Assembly: GCA_937928165.1 (NCBI GenBank)
Contig: CALFVT010000002.1
Coordinates: 186,001-250,000, forward strand
Reading direction: 5' to 3'
Length of the DNA: 64,000 nucleotides
Source of the DNA: an uncultured Caulobacterales bacterium
GTDB taxonomy: Bacteria; Pseudomonadota; Alphaproteobacteria; Caulobacterales; Maricaulaceae
Part shown: positions 24,802 through 33,730 of the stretch, in pieces
How positions within the stretch are numbered: position 1 is the stretch's first letter
Layout of the letters: the number at the start of each line of letters is the position of its first letter
Notes under the pieces: generated by a model
What the model saw: the letters and a program-made list of their open reading frames with translations, nothing else
Database searches by the model: none
Told to the model about the DNA's origin: nothing
Program-made: the position numbers and the translations under genes

Positions 24802-26847
24802 ATGACCCACCGCGCTAAATATATATCGCCTCTATGTTTTGCGGCGCTGTCCTTAAGCGCCTTAGCCCATACTCAAGATCAGGATCAAACCCAAACGGTG
24901 CGTATTGATAAGGCTAATGCAAGTCTAACGTCTGTGATAATTGATGAAATTATTGCTTATGATGAACGCAGCCCGCGCGCCGCAGATCTGGCTCTGTCGG
25001 TTTCCGCCCTAAGCGGTGATGACTTAACCGTAATTGCGGCTGTGCACCCTGCCGAGGCGCTGAATAGCTTAGCCGGCGTGAATATTCAGCGCGGTAGCGG
25101 GCAAGAGCATTTAACCGCTATTCGCTCTCCGGTTTTAACGGGCGGCGCGGGCGCGGGGAGCTTTCTTTATCTTGAAGACGGCGTGCCTCTGCGGGCGGCA
25201 GGATTTGCGAATGTGAACGGCTTGTTTGAGGGCCTTAGCGAAACGGCGGCGGGGCTTGAGGTGGTTAAGGGGCCGGGGCCTGTGCTTTACGGCTCAAACG
25301 CGGTGCACGGCCTTGTGAATATTATAAACCCGCAAGCCGCTGGGCCGAATCAATTTCAGCTCCTTGGTAGTGATGACGGCCTTGCGGCGCTGCGGCTCAG
25401 TGCAGGCCTTGGGCCTTTGCGGGCCGTGTTAAGCATTACGCATGATAATGGATTTCGTGAAGCCTCGGGCTTTGATCAGCAAAAACTTGGCCTACGCTAT
25501 GAAGGCGGCTGGGGGGCTTGGGATTTAACGGCCCAGCTTAGTGTGCAAAACCTCAACCAAGAAACTGCCGGATTTGTCCAAGGGGAGGCGGCCTTTGAAA
25601 ATGATGATCTGGCTTTTGGTAATGCTTTCCCAGAAGCTTTTCGGGATAGCTCAACCTATAGGGCCTATGCCCGGTTTGATCGTGATTTCAGCACGGGCCG
25701 CTTGTCGATCACCCCTTATGCGCGCTCTGTTGATTTACGCTTTTTACGCCATTTTGTGCCGGGTCAGGCCCTAGAAGAAAATAGCCATAGATCAGCGGGG
25801 GTTTTAACGTCTTATTATGGGGATGATTTTAACATTGGGTTTGACGCGGAATATACACAAGGGGAGTTATTTGAGTTTCAAGAGAACCCGACGCGCTTTT
25901 CATTTATTCAAGGACTGCATTTTGACTATGAGATCGAAAGCCTTGTTCTTGCGGGCTATGCGGAAAAAGATGTTCAGTTCACAGACCGCATTTTATTTAA
26001 TATTGGCGTGCGCGGAGAATATACGCGCTATAATTATGATAACCGCGCCGATAGCGGGCAATTTGGCCGTTTTATTCGCCTTGATGACCGTAAAGATGAC
26101 TATTTCACCCTAACGCCCAAAGCGTCTTTGACCTTCAAAGCCTCTGATAATTTAAATGTCTATCTCAGAGCCGCGCGTTCATCCCGCGCTCCGCAGACAA
26201 GTGATCTCTATTCTCTCCAGCAAAATCAAGTTCCCGGTGAGGCTGACGTGGAGACGCTGGATAGTCTTGAGGCGGGAGTTAAGGCGCGGCTGGGTGCTAT
26301 CCGCTTTGACGCGGCAGCTTTTACGCAGTGGAAGGATAATTTCTTTTTTCGTAATGCTAATGGCTTTAATGTCAGTAACGGACAGACCCGCCATAAAGGC
26401 ATTGAAGTGGGTGTTTTTGTACCGATTAATGACTATATCGCCTTTCGCGGCTCTGGCACATTGGCTGAGCATACATATGATTTTACCGAAATAGTCGGCA
26501 GCGCCGCGAATAATATTATTTCTGGCGGCCGTATTGATACGGCGCCGGATACCCTTGGACACTTCACGGCGATTATCACGCCGAATGAGCGGTTATCAGC
26601 GGAATTTGAATGGCGGCATGTGGGATCATATTTTACCAATCCCGGAAACACAAACCGTTATGATGGCCATGATCTTTTTATATTACGCGGCGAGGCGGTT
26701 GTGAGTAACAGCCTGTCTATATTTGGGCGTATAGATAATTTATTTAATATTAACTATGCAGACCGTGCAGATTTTGCTTTTGGTAATGAGCGGTTTTTCC
26801 CGGGCCGTTCTCGGACTTTGTTTTTTGGCCTTAAAGGCGAGTTTTAA
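24802..26847 (+). CDS. TonB-dependent outer-membrane receptor
   Basis: Active transporter of 681 residues powered by TonB. A signal peptide (about 1-22) is followed by a plug domain: the segment EALNSLAGVNIQRGSGQEHLT, LEDGVPLRAAGF, VVKGPGPVLYGSNAVHGLVNII. The barrel fills the rest and ends with FFGLKGEF, the C-terminal Phe. No obvious Fur-like box is visible upstream. An AAAGGAGA motif at 24758-24765 lies 37 bases before the ATG, too far for this start, and no other start codon follows it at proper spacing. The in-frame stop at 24790 excludes a longer start. The ligand is unknown (siderophore, cobalamin or nickel receptors share this layout). Confidence 0.93.
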   Translation: MTHRAKYISPLCFAALSLSALAHTQDQDQTQTVRIDKANASLTSVIIDEIIAYDERSPRAADLALSVSALSGDDLTVIAAVHPAEALNSLAGVNIQRGSGQEHLTAIRSPVLTGGAGAGSFLYLEDGVPLRAAGFANVNGLFEGLSETAAGLEVVKGPGPVLYGSNAVHGLVNIINPQAAGPNQFQLLGSDDGLAALRLSAGLGPLRAVLSITHDNGFREASGFDQQKLGLRYEGGWGAWDLTAQLSVQNLNQETAGFVQGEAAFENDDLAFGNAFPEAFRDSSTYRAYARFDRDFSTGRLSITPYARSVDLRFLRHFVPGQALEENSHRSAGVLTSYYGDDFNIGFDAEYTQGELFEFQENPTRFSFIQGLHFDYEIESLVLAGYAEKDVQFTDRILFNIGVRGEYTRYNYDNRADSGQFGRFIRLDDRKDDYFTLTPKASLTFKASDNLNVYLRAARSSRAPQTSDLYSLQQNQVPGEADVETLDSLEAGVKARLGAIRFDAAAFTQWKDNFFFRNANGFNVSNGQTRHKGIEVGVFVPINDYIAFRGSGTLAEHTYDFTEIVGSAANNIISGGRIDTAPDTLGHFTAIITPNERLSAEFEWRHVGSYFTNPGNTNRYDGHDLFILRGEAVVSNSLSIFGRIDNLFNINYADRADFAFGNERFFPGRSRTLFFGLKGEF

Positions 26848-26863
26848 TGAAAAGGTATCCGTT

Positions 26864-27604
26864 GTGATTTGGTTTGTTCTTGCACTGTGTTTGCTCGTGA
26901 TAGCAGCGATTATTTTGTGGCCTTTTTTGCGGGCTGAACCTACGCAGGCCCGCGCGGATATAGATGACTGGGACCGAGCTAGCCTCAAGGCAGCTTTAGC
27001 GGCGATCGATAAAGATGAAGCTCGGGGAATTTTAAAGGCGGAGGCCGCCGATGCTCAGCGTGCAGATATTGCCAAAAAAGCACAAAACTATAATCCTGAT
27101 AGCAAAGCCGCAGCGGGTGAAAAACCAAAACAGTTTGGGTTTATAATGGCTGCGGCAATGTTATTAATTGCCCCCTGTCTCTTATTTGGCGGCTATATAA
27201 TGCTAGGTACGACAAACCCTAAAGCCAGCCAAGAAGCCGCTTTAGCTCAACAAATTGCGCGCCAACCTCATAGTTTAGAAGATGCGATAATTTCTGTTGA
27301 AAAACGTATAGAAGCGGCACCGGATAATGGTAACCTTTGGGCGCTGCTTGGAGATTTGAAAATTCGAAATGAAGATTTAACGGGCGCTGAAGCAGCGCTT
27401 GAAAAGGCGGTAAAGCTACCGGCGTCAAATGATGCTGAAAAAGCACGGCTATGGCTTATTTTGGCGATGACTCGCCGCTCCCAAGGTTTGCCGCTCTCAG
27501 ATGCGTCTGTGAAAGAACCGCTTGAAAAATCCCTTGAACTTGACGCTAATTCGCCGGCTGCTATTTTGCTAAAGCGCGCAAACCCTGAGCCGCCGCAGCC
27601 ATAA
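26864..27604 (+). CDS. CcmI-like cytochrome c biogenesis protein
   Basis: Inner-membrane protein of 246 residues resembling CcmI/CycH, which helps present apocytochrome c to the haem ligase. A GTG start at 26864, 8 bases after AAAGG, sits 16 bp past the TonB receptor stop; longer readings overlap that gene and are not credible. Helix 1 is VIWFVLALCLLVIAAIILWPF; the CcmI-like charged segment follows (DWDRASLKAALAAIDKDEARGIL). A second helix at about 95-115 and TPR-like repeats near 145-200 complete the layout. No other ccm gene is in this window, so it may be an orphan or a general TPR-anchored protein. Confidence 0.75.
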   Translation: MIWFVLALCLLVIAAIILWPFLRAEPTQARADIDDWDRASLKAALAAIDKDEARGILKAEAADAQRADIAKKAQNYNPDSKAAAGEKPKQFGFIMAAAMLLIAPCLLFGGYIMLGTTNPKASQEAALAQQIARQPHSLEDAIISVEKRIEAAPDNGNLWALLGDLKIRNEDLTGAEAALEKAVKLPASNDAEKARLWLILAMTRRSQGLPLSDASVKEPLEKSLELDANSPAAILLKRANPEPPQP

Positions 27605-27709
27605 TGCGGCGGGAGTATAATCATATTAGCTCTTACGAGAGTTCCAAAACTCATATAAGATAACAAAAATAAGCGGCGCTTTACAAAAATTTCTGAAAGG
27701 TAACTACGC

Positions 27710-28633
27710 ATGAAAACTGCGCGTTTAGGCGAGACAGATATTGAAATTGGGCGCTTGGCCTTTGGCTGCTGGCGCTTTGCTGATGCGGCTGAGACGACAC
27801 CCCATGAGCGTATTGAAACCGCCATAAGCCTCGGTATGAACCTAATTGATACGGCGGATATATATGGCTTTACTACGCCGGTTCCAGGCAGCGATAGTGA
27901 TGGGTTTGGCGGGGCCGAAGTCATGTTGGGCCGAGTTATCAAAGACGTACCGCATTTGCGCAGTAAAATGATATTGGCGACAAAGGGCGGCATACGCCCG
28001 CCTATGCCTTATAATTCTTCCCTTGAATATTTAACTGAGGCCTTAGAGGCGAGCCTGCGCCGCCTTAAAACGGATTATATTGACCTGTACCAAATCCACA
28101 GACCCGATCTTTTGACATCTTTCGAAGAGCTCGCCCGTAGTTTGGGCTATATGGTCGAAAGCGGTAAAGTGCGCCATGTGGGGGTGTCTAATTTTACTAA
28201 TGATCAATTTCGGGCGCTCTCGAAATATATGGACGTGCCTCTTGTTAGCCGCCAGCCCCAAGCCTCCCTGTGGTTTCACAACCCTATCATGGACGGCACG
28301 CTTGATCTGTGCCAAGAGTTTAAAGCGGTGCCTTTGGCGTGGTCGCCTTTGGCACGGGGTCAAATAGCAACAGGCCATGCCGTTAATTCTGAAGACCAAT
28401 TAAAACTTAACGCCGTGATCTCTGCGATTGATGAACTGGCCCAAACCCATTCGGCCACGCGCACGCAAATTGCTCTCGCTTTTTTACTGCATCATCCGGC
28501 GGGGATTGTCCCAATTATTGGGACGCAAAAACCTAAGCGCCTTACGGAGGCTGCCGGAGCGCTGGACATTCAGCTCTCCGCCCGGGAATGGTATAGCCTA
28601 TTAGAAGCGCGGCTTGGCCAAAGAATGCCTTAA
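27710..28633 (+). CDS. Aldo/keto reductase family oxidoreductase
   Basis: NADPH-linked oxidoreductase of 307 residues with the aldo/keto reductase barrel. The catalytic tetrad is visible: Asp47 and Tyr52 (IDTADIYG), Lys92 (LATKGG) and His130 (YQIHRPD). The C-terminal NADPH-binding strand reads PIIGTQKPKRLTEA. An AAAGG site precedes the ATG. The gene converges on dnaJ (17-bp gap). The substrate is not known. Confidence 0.95.
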   Translation: MKTARLGETDIEIGRLAFGCWRFADAAETTPHERIETAISLGMNLIDTADIYGFTTPVPGSDSDGFGGAEVMLGRVIKDVPHLRSKMILATKGGIRPPMPYNSSLEYLTEALEASLRRLKTDYIDLYQIHRPDLLTSFEELARSLGYMVESGKVRHVGVSNFTNDQFRALSKYMDVPLVSRQPQASLWFHNPIMDGTLDLCQEFKAVPLAWSPLARGQIATGHAVNSEDQLKLNAVISAIDELAQTHSATRTQIALAFLLHHPAGIVPIIGTQKPKRLTEAAGALDIQLSAREWYSLLEARLGQRMP

Positions 28634-28650
28634 GAGAAGATCTTAAGGCT

Positions 28651-29784
28651 TTAATCGACCAAATCATCCCAGAATTTTTTGGCTTTATCCAAAAAGCCTT
28701 GAGATTCCGGGTTGATATTATCACCGCCTTCTTCTGCAAATTGCTTAAGGAGCTCTTTTTGCCGCGTGTTGAGATTTTTCGGTGTTTCCACCGCCAACTC
28801 TACATACATGTCCCCGCGTCCTTGTTGGCGCAATACGCTCATGCCTTTACCGCGCAAGCGCATCCGCCGCCCGGATTGTGACCCATCCGGAATTTTTATC
28901 TTACTGCGCCCGCCGTCAATGGTCGGAATTTCAACTTCGCCGCCAAGAGCGGCTACGCTCATGGGTACAGGGGCGCGGCAAAATAGGTTCGGCCCTTCGC
29001 GTTCAAAAATATCATGGGGTTTGACGGAAACAAAAATATAAAGATCGCCCCGCTGCCCGCCCCCTTGGCGTTTGGGTGCAGCATCCCCTTGGCCGGATAA
29101 TCTTATGCGGGTGCCGTCTTCAACGCCGGCTGGAATATTAACGGATAATTCTGTATTTACGCGGTTTTGCCCTTGGCCGTCACATATGCGGCAAGGCTGA
29201 GAGACATAATCCCCTTGTCCGCCGCATGTGGGACATGTGCGCTCCATAGTGAAAAACCCTTGCTGGGTTCTGACCGCCCCCGCCCCGCCGCAAGTGCCGC
29301 AGGTTTCAAGCTTGGCACCGGGCTCTGCGCCAATGCCCTCGCAGCGTTCACAATCCTCCGCAATAGGCACATTGATTTCGCTATCTTTGCCGCGAAACGC
29401 ATCTTCAAGGCTGATTTCCATTTCAAATCGCAAGTCAGAGCCGCGCGCTTGCTGCCGCCGCCCGCCGCCGGCCGCCGCGCCGCCAAAGCCGCCGAAGATT
29501 TGCGAGAATATATCACCGAAGTCTTGGAACCCGCCTGCACCGCCGCCCATGCCGCCTTGCTCAAAGGCGCGGTGGCCCATACGGTCATAAGCGGCGCGTT
29601 TATCATCATCAGATAAAATACCATAAGCTTCATTCAGTTCTTTAAACCGCGCTTCCGCTTCTGGGTCATCTGGGTGACGATCCGGATGGCATTCCATGGC
29701 CTTTTTGCGAAAGGCGCTTTTCATGGTCTTTGCATCGGCGGATTTATTAACGCCTAAAATATCATAATAATCACGTTTTGCCAT
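28651..29784 (-). CDS. dnaJ: Chaperone protein DnaJ
   Basis: Hsp40 co-chaperone that stimulates DnaK and delivers unfolded proteins. The 377 residues have the J domain with HPD (CHPDRHPDD), a Gly/Phe-rich linker (GGMGGGAGGFQDFGDIF), and four CxxCxGxG zinc motifs (CERCEGIG, CGTCGGAG, CPTCGGQG, CRICDGQG), then the C-terminal substrate domain. It begins 3 bp after the stop of the FkbM methyltransferase gene, so the two are translated in tandem. In most bacteria dnaJ follows dnaK directly; here fkbM lies between. Confidence 0.98.
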   Translation of the reverse strand: MAKRDYYDILGVNKSADAKTMKSAFRKKAMECHPDRHPDDPEAEARFKELNEAYGILSDDDKRAAYDRMGHRAFEQGGMGGGAGGFQDFGDIFSQIFGGFGGAAAGGGRRQQARGSDLRFEMEISLEDAFRGKDSEINVPIAEDCERCEGIGAEPGAKLETCGTCGGAGAVRTQQGFFTMERTCPTCGGQGDYVSQPCRICDGQGQNRVNTELSVNIPAGVEDGTRIRLSGQGDAAPKRQGGGQRGDLYIFVSVKPHDIFEREGPNLFCRAPVPMSVAALGGEVEIPTIDGGRSKIKIPDGSQSGRRMRLRGKGMSVLRQQGRGDMYVELAVETPKNLNTRQKELLKQFAEEGGDNINPESQGFLDKAKKFWDDLVD

Positions 29785-29787
29785 AGC

Positions 29788-30654
29788 TTATATGTCTCGT
29801 TCCAGCATAATATTAAGTCGGCCGCGCCCTTTGACCACATAACCCTGATTATAGCAAAGGGTCATAAGAGCCAAATCATCGGGCGTGCCCGTTTCAAGTA
29901 TAAGTTTCTTTGGATATAGGGCGTCATCGCAATTTTCAAAGAGGTGCGCCAGTGCGCGAAGATCGTGCCCTTCAATATCCAGTTTTAAAAGATCAATCTG
30001 CGTTAAAGCGCTTTGCGTTATAATGTCCGCCAAAGTGGTGATACTTACGGCCTCGCCGCTTTCGGGGGTGTCACCTGCAATAGAGAGTTTGATCTCCCCG
30101 CGGTTATTATCATGAAGCGTTAAGTGCATCTGCCCGCTTTGATCTGAAACGGCGGCGGGCCAGAGCGTGATATGATAGCCATTAGCGGCGATATTATCAC
30201 ATAGCCGCCGCGCATTTTCACGGTCAGGCTCTACGGCATGAATATGAATGTCCTTGCCCGCTTCTACGGCGTAAAAAGCCGCGTAAAGGCTATAAAGACC
30301 AATATTCGCGCCGATATCTAAGAATGTAAACGGGGCTTTTGCCGATGTAATTGCATCTTTTAAAAAGGCTCTTTCTTCTGCATCCCAAATTTGAATCCCG
30401 GCTATGGCTCGTTTCTCGCAGCGATTGCCTTGCGGATAGAGCCGCGCTTTTAGGCCGGGTTCAATCTCAACGTCAAAGGGCGGGATAAGGCCGTTAAGCG
30501 CCCGTTTGCGGTAGAAGGAAATTCCCCAGCGGCCTAATTTATGACCGCGAAACCGCCGTGCCTTTTGCCGAATCCGCTCGCGTTTAGGCGCAAGGGCATG
30601 GTGGCCAAAAAGCGGGGTGAGCGCAAAAGGGATTATGTGTTGGGGCGTCGTCAT
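29788..30654 (-). CDS. FkbM family SAM-dependent methyltransferase
   Basis: Predicted O-methyltransferase of 288 residues. The SAM-binding motif I is FTFLDIGANIGLYSLYA, followed by the acidic end of strand 2 (HAVEPDRENARRL) and LLKLDIEGHDLRAL, the FkbM-family block. The N-terminal 80 residues are basic. It is sandwiched between dnaK (a terminator at 30662-30699 lies between) and dnaJ (3 bp gap). FkbM enzymes often methylate sugars or polysaccharide; a link to protein folding is not expected, so the position is probably by chance insertion or a shared envelope-stress role. Substrate unknown. Confidence 0.9.
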   Translation of the reverse strand: MTTPQHIIPFALTPLFGHHALAPKRERIRQKARRFRGHKLGRWGISFYRKRALNGLIPPFDVEIEPGLKARLYPQGNRCEKRAIAGIQIWDAEERAFLKDAITSAKAPFTFLDIGANIGLYSLYAAFYAVEAGKDIHIHAVEPDRENARRLCDNIAANGYHITLWPAAVSDQSGQMHLTLHDNNRGEIKLSIAGDTPESGEAVSITTLADIITQSALTQIDLLKLDIEGHDLRALAHLFENCDDALYPKKLILETGTPDDLALMTLCYNQGYVVKGRGRLNIMLERDI

Positions 30655-30661
30655 GAGATAT

Positions 30662-30699
30662 AAAAAACCCCTAAGCGCAAAGTGAACCGCGCTTAGGGG
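30662..30699 (-). terminator. Rho-independent terminator after dnaK
   Basis: On the minus strand an 11-bp perfect stem (CCCCTAAGCGC and GCGCTTAGGGG; arms at 30689-30699 and 30668-30678, 10-base loop) is followed by six T (30662-30667). It lies between the dnaK stop and the fkbM start, so it ends or attenuates dnaK transcripts before fkbM-dnaJ. Confidence 0.93.
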
Positions 30700-30729
30700 T
30701 GTGATATTTATAAAAGCCGCATGGGCCGG

Positions 30730-32634
30730 CTAGGCGTTTCCGTTATCGTCAACGTCTTCAAATTCGGCGTCGACAATATCGTCATCATCATCACTGCCCG
30801 CATCCGCAGGGGCCGCGTCCGCCTCATCGCTGGCATTGGCATAAATGGCTTCGCCCATTTTCATAAGCGCCGCAGACAGAACATTGGTCTTATCTTCAAT
30901 ATTGGCTGTATCATCGGAGTCCTTAAGCTCTTTTAGCTCAGAGACCGCGCCGTCGATTTCTGTCTTCAGGTCATCATCGACTTTGTCTTCATGTTCTTTC
31001 AAAGAGGTTTCAGCCTGATGAATGGCAGCCTCGGCTTTATTGCGGGCTTCGGCGAGCTCACGGCGGGCTTTATCTTCATCCGCATTGGCTTCTGCGTCGC
31101 GCACCATGGCTTCGATATCATCATCGGACAAACCGCCACTGGCTTGGATACGGATTTGCTGCTCCTTACCTGTGGCGTTATCTTTGGCCGAGACATTTAC
31201 AATGCCGTTAGCGTCAATATCAAAGGTGACTTCAATTTGCGGCATGCCGCGCGGCGCGGGCGGAATACCGACCAAATCAAATTGGCCAAGAAGCTTGTTA
31301 TCTGCTGCCATTTCGCGCTCCCCTTGGGAGACGCGAATGGTCACAGCTGATTGGTTATCTGCCGCCGTTGAATAGACTTGTGACTTTTTCGTTGGGATGG
31401 TTGTATTGCGGTCGATCATGCGGGTAAACACGCCGCCTTCCGTTTCAATTCCAAGGGATAATGGCGTTACGTCCAAGAGAAGAACGTCTTTCACGTCTCC
31501 TTGCAAGACCCCCGCTTGAATGGCCGCGCCCATGGCGACCACTTCGTCCGGGTTTACGCCTTTGTGGGGCTCTTTGCCGAAGAACTTTGTGACCGCCGCT
31601 TGAACCGCCGGCATGCGGGTCATGCCGCCAACCAAGACAACTTCGTCAATATCGGCCGCTTTAAGGCCGGCATCGGCAATGGCTTTTTTACACGGCGCAA
31701 TCGTGCGCTTGATGAGATCTTCAACCAAGGTTTCAAGCTTAGCGCGGGTGAGCTTCATGTTGAGATGTTTTGGGCCAGAGGCGTCCGCCGTAATAAAGGG
31801 CAAATTAACTTCGAAAGAGGTCGCGGTGGACAGCTCTTTCTTGGCTTTTTCCGCTTCTTCGCGCAGGCGCTGCAAGGCGAGCTTATCGGACTTCAAATCA
31901 ATACCAGTATCTTTTTTGAACTCGTCATTGAAATATTCAACAATGCGCATGTCGAAGTCTTCACCGCCAAGGAAGGTATCGCCATTTGTCGCTTTAACTT
32001 CGAAAACGCCGTCACCAATTTCCAGTACGGAGACGTCAAAGGTTCCGCCGCCAAGGTCGTAAACCGCGATGGTTTTACCGTCTTCTTTATTCATACCGTA
32101 AGCGAGCGCCGCCGCTGTTGGTTCATTGATAATCCGCAGAACTTCAAGACCGGCAATTTTACCGGCGTCTTTGGTCGCTTGGCGCTGGGCGTCATTAAAA
32201 TAGGCAGGAACCGTAATCACGGCTTGGGACACGCTGGAGCCCAGAAAGTCTTCTGCTGTTTCTTTCATTTTGGTCAAGATCATGGCCGAAATTTCAGATG
32301 GTGAGAGTACTTTCTCGCGGCCCTGCACATAGGCATCACCGCCTTTACCCTTGACGATTTTATAGGGCACAAGTTTTGAGTCTTTTTTCACAGCCGGATC
32401 GGTCATCGGGCGGCCAATAAGGCGTTTTACGGCGTAATAAGTATGGTCCGGATTTGTCACCGCTTGGCGGCGGGCGGTTTGGCCGATGAGGCGCTCATTA
32501 TCTTCGGTAAAGGCCACAACAGAGGGGGTTGTGCGCTGGCCTTCGGCATTTTCGATCACCCGGGGCTTATTGCCGTCCATAACAGCAACACATGAGTTTG
32601 TTGTCCCGAGATCAATTCCAATCACTTTTGACAT
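30730..32634 (-). CDS. dnaK: Chaperone protein DnaK (Hsp70)
   Basis: ATP-driven protein-folding chaperone, 634 residues. The N-terminal ATPase starts with [18 protein letters not shown]. Further signatures are [18 protein letters not shown] and [17 protein letters not shown]. The peptide-binding domain and acidic C-terminal tail ([19 protein letters not shown]) are complete. A sigma-32-like promoter lies 94-123 bp upstream and a strong terminator follows the stop. Confidence 0.99.
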   Translation of the reverse strand: MSKVIGIDLGTTNSCVAVMDGNKPRVIENAEGQRTTPSVVAFTEDNERLIGQTARRQAVTNPDHTYYAVKRLIGRPMTDPAVKKDSKLVPYKIVKGKGGDAYVQGREKVLSPSEISAMILTKMKETAEDFLGSSVSQAVITVPAYFNDAQRQATKDAGKIAGLEVLRIINEPTAAALAYGMNKEDGKTIAVYDLGGGTFDVSVLEIGDGVFEVKATNGDTFLGGEDFDMRIVEYFNDEFKKDTGIDLKSDKLALQRLREEAEKAKKELSTATSFEVNLPFITADASGPKHLNMKLTRAKLETLVEDLIKRTIAPCKKAIADAGLKAADIDEVVLVGGMTRMPAVQAAVTKFFGKEPHKGVNPDEVVAMGAAIQAGVLQGDVKDVLLLDVTPLSLGIETEGGVFTRMIDRNTTIPTKKSQVYSTAADNQSAVTIRVSQGEREMAADNKLLGQFDLVGIPPAPRGMPQIEVTFDIDANGIVNVSAKDNATGKEQQIRIQASGGLSDDDIEAMVRDAEANADEDKARRELAEARNKAEAAIHQAETSLKEHEDKVDDDLKTEIDGAVSELKELKDSDDTANIEDKTNVLSAALMKMGEAIYANASDEADAAPADAGSDDDDDIVDAEFEDVDDNGNA

Positions 32635-32727
32635 GTTTGGCTCCGTTTATCTTGTAAGCGAGGCGGCATAGGTCCCTTCCATATGCCGTCCGGTGTTAAA
32701 TTCAGGCTATTTTGCCCGTCTGATGCG

Positions 32728-32757
32728 ATATGGGGAGCTATCTCTAAGCTGCAAGGG
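32728..32757 (-). promoter_or_regulatory. Heat-shock (sigma-32/RpoH-like) promoter of dnaK
   Basis: On the minus strand CCCTTGCA, then 14 bases, then CCCCATAT. This matches the RpoH consensus CCCTTGAA-N13-17-CCCCATnT with one change in the -35 box. It sits about 94 bp upstream of the dnaK ATG in the intergenic space shared with alkB. Confidence 0.85.
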
Positions 32758-32851
32758 TTCAGTGCGAAGAAATTTCACATTTTATGCGGCATAAGACCTA
32801 ATGGGCAAAAAATGACTTGGCGGCGGATTAGAATATAAATAGACAGAAATT

Positions 32852-33484
32852 ATGCCTGCATGTCCTCAAGATCTCCGACAAGGTTTTGCCCATTATCCGG
32901 GTTATTTCTCGCTGCAAGAGCAGCAGAGCCTTATCGCCGCTGTACGGGCAGGGGTGCAGCACGCGCCGTTTTTTATCCCGCGCATGCCCGGAACAGGCGC
33001 TCCGCTCTCTGTGGTCATGAGTAATTTTGGCCCATTAGGCTGGGTGGCGGATAAGGAAAAGGGCTACCGCTATCAGGGGGCTCATCCGAAAACGAAACAA
33101 GATTGGCCCGCTATGCCGCAGCGGCTTTTGGATATGTGGGACGCGCTAACGGCTTATCCCTGCCCACCTGAAGCCTGCCTGATTAATTGGTATCGGGAGG
33201 GGAATAAGATGGGTGCTCATATTGATAATGATGAACAAGATGCCCGTGCACCCGTGGTGTCTGTATCATTAGGCGACCCGGCCATGTTTCGTCTCGGCGG
33301 GCCGAAACGGGGCGGGCCAACGCAAGGGATTAAATTATTTTCCGGCGATGTTGTGGTAATGGGTGGGGAGAGCCGCTTTTGCTATCACAGCGTTTCGCGT
33401 ATCTTTTACGGAGAAAGCACGCTTGTACCGCGCGGCGGGCGGATAAATTTAACTTTGCGGCGGGTTAATTTGTGTCAAGCTTAG
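32852..33484 (+). CDS. alkB: Alpha-ketoglutarate-dependent dioxygenase AlkB
   Basis: Fe(II)/2-oxoglutarate enzyme that reverses 1-methyladenine and 3-methylcytosine damage in DNA. The 210-residue protein has the iron ligands HxD (MGAHIDNDE) and a distal His (FCYHSVSR), and the 2-oxoglutarate Arg in RINLTLRRV. Other blocks are SVSLGDPAMFRLGG and LFSGDVVVMGG. It is divergent from dnaK and converges with the small HTH gene. Confidence 0.95.
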   Translation: MPACPQDLRQGFAHYPGYFSLQEQQSLIAAVRAGVQHAPFFIPRMPGTGAPLSVVMSNFGPLGWVADKEKGYRYQGAHPKTKQDWPAMPQRLLDMWDALTAYPCPPEACLINWYREGNKMGAHIDNDEQDARAPVVSVSLGDPAMFRLGGPKRGGPTQGIKLFSGDVVVMGGESRFCYHSVSRIFYGESTLVPRGGRINLTLRRVNLCQA

Positions 33485-33499
33485 CCATGCCAGCTTAAG

Positions 33500-33730
33500 T
33501 TATTCAGCGGCGATCTTTTCTTCCGCCTCAGGCTCATAAACCAAGATGTCAGCGGGTTGACACTCAAGCTCTCGGCAGAGGGCAGAGAGGGTTGAAAACC
33601 GAACGGCGCGGGCTTTACCCGTTTTCAAAATAGATAAATTTGCCAAAGTAATACCAACGCGCTGGGCGAGTTCAGTGAGCGAAATGCGCCGATCAACTAA
33701 GACTTTATCGAGATTAACACGTATAGCCAT
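33500..33730 (-). CDS. YozG-like small helix-turn-helix regulator
   Basis: Cro/C1-type transcription factor of 76 residues. The start at 33730 overlaps the stop of the membrane partner as TAATG; the longer reading has no ribosome-binding site. The HTH is about 15-60 (ISLTELAQRVGITLANLSILKTGK; DIL end). Such small HTH proteins often pair with DUF2975 membrane proteins, as here, and the coupled translation supports a two-part regulatory unit. The signal and targets are unknown. Confidence 0.88.
   Translation of the reverse strand: MAIRVNLDKVLVDRRISLTELAQRVGITLANLSILKTGKARAVRFSTLSALCRELECQPADILVYEPEAEEKIAAE

Noticed and set aside
26756-26863. Longer CcmI-like start overlapping the TonB receptor
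   Set aside because: The overlap is 92 bp of a conserved barrel end; GTG at 26864 has AAAGG and starts the helix.
31501-32304. Long open frame (267 codons) on the plus strand across dnaK
   Set aside because: It is antisense to a highly conserved gene; its content is a mirror of dnaK codon bias, with no ribosome site or family match.
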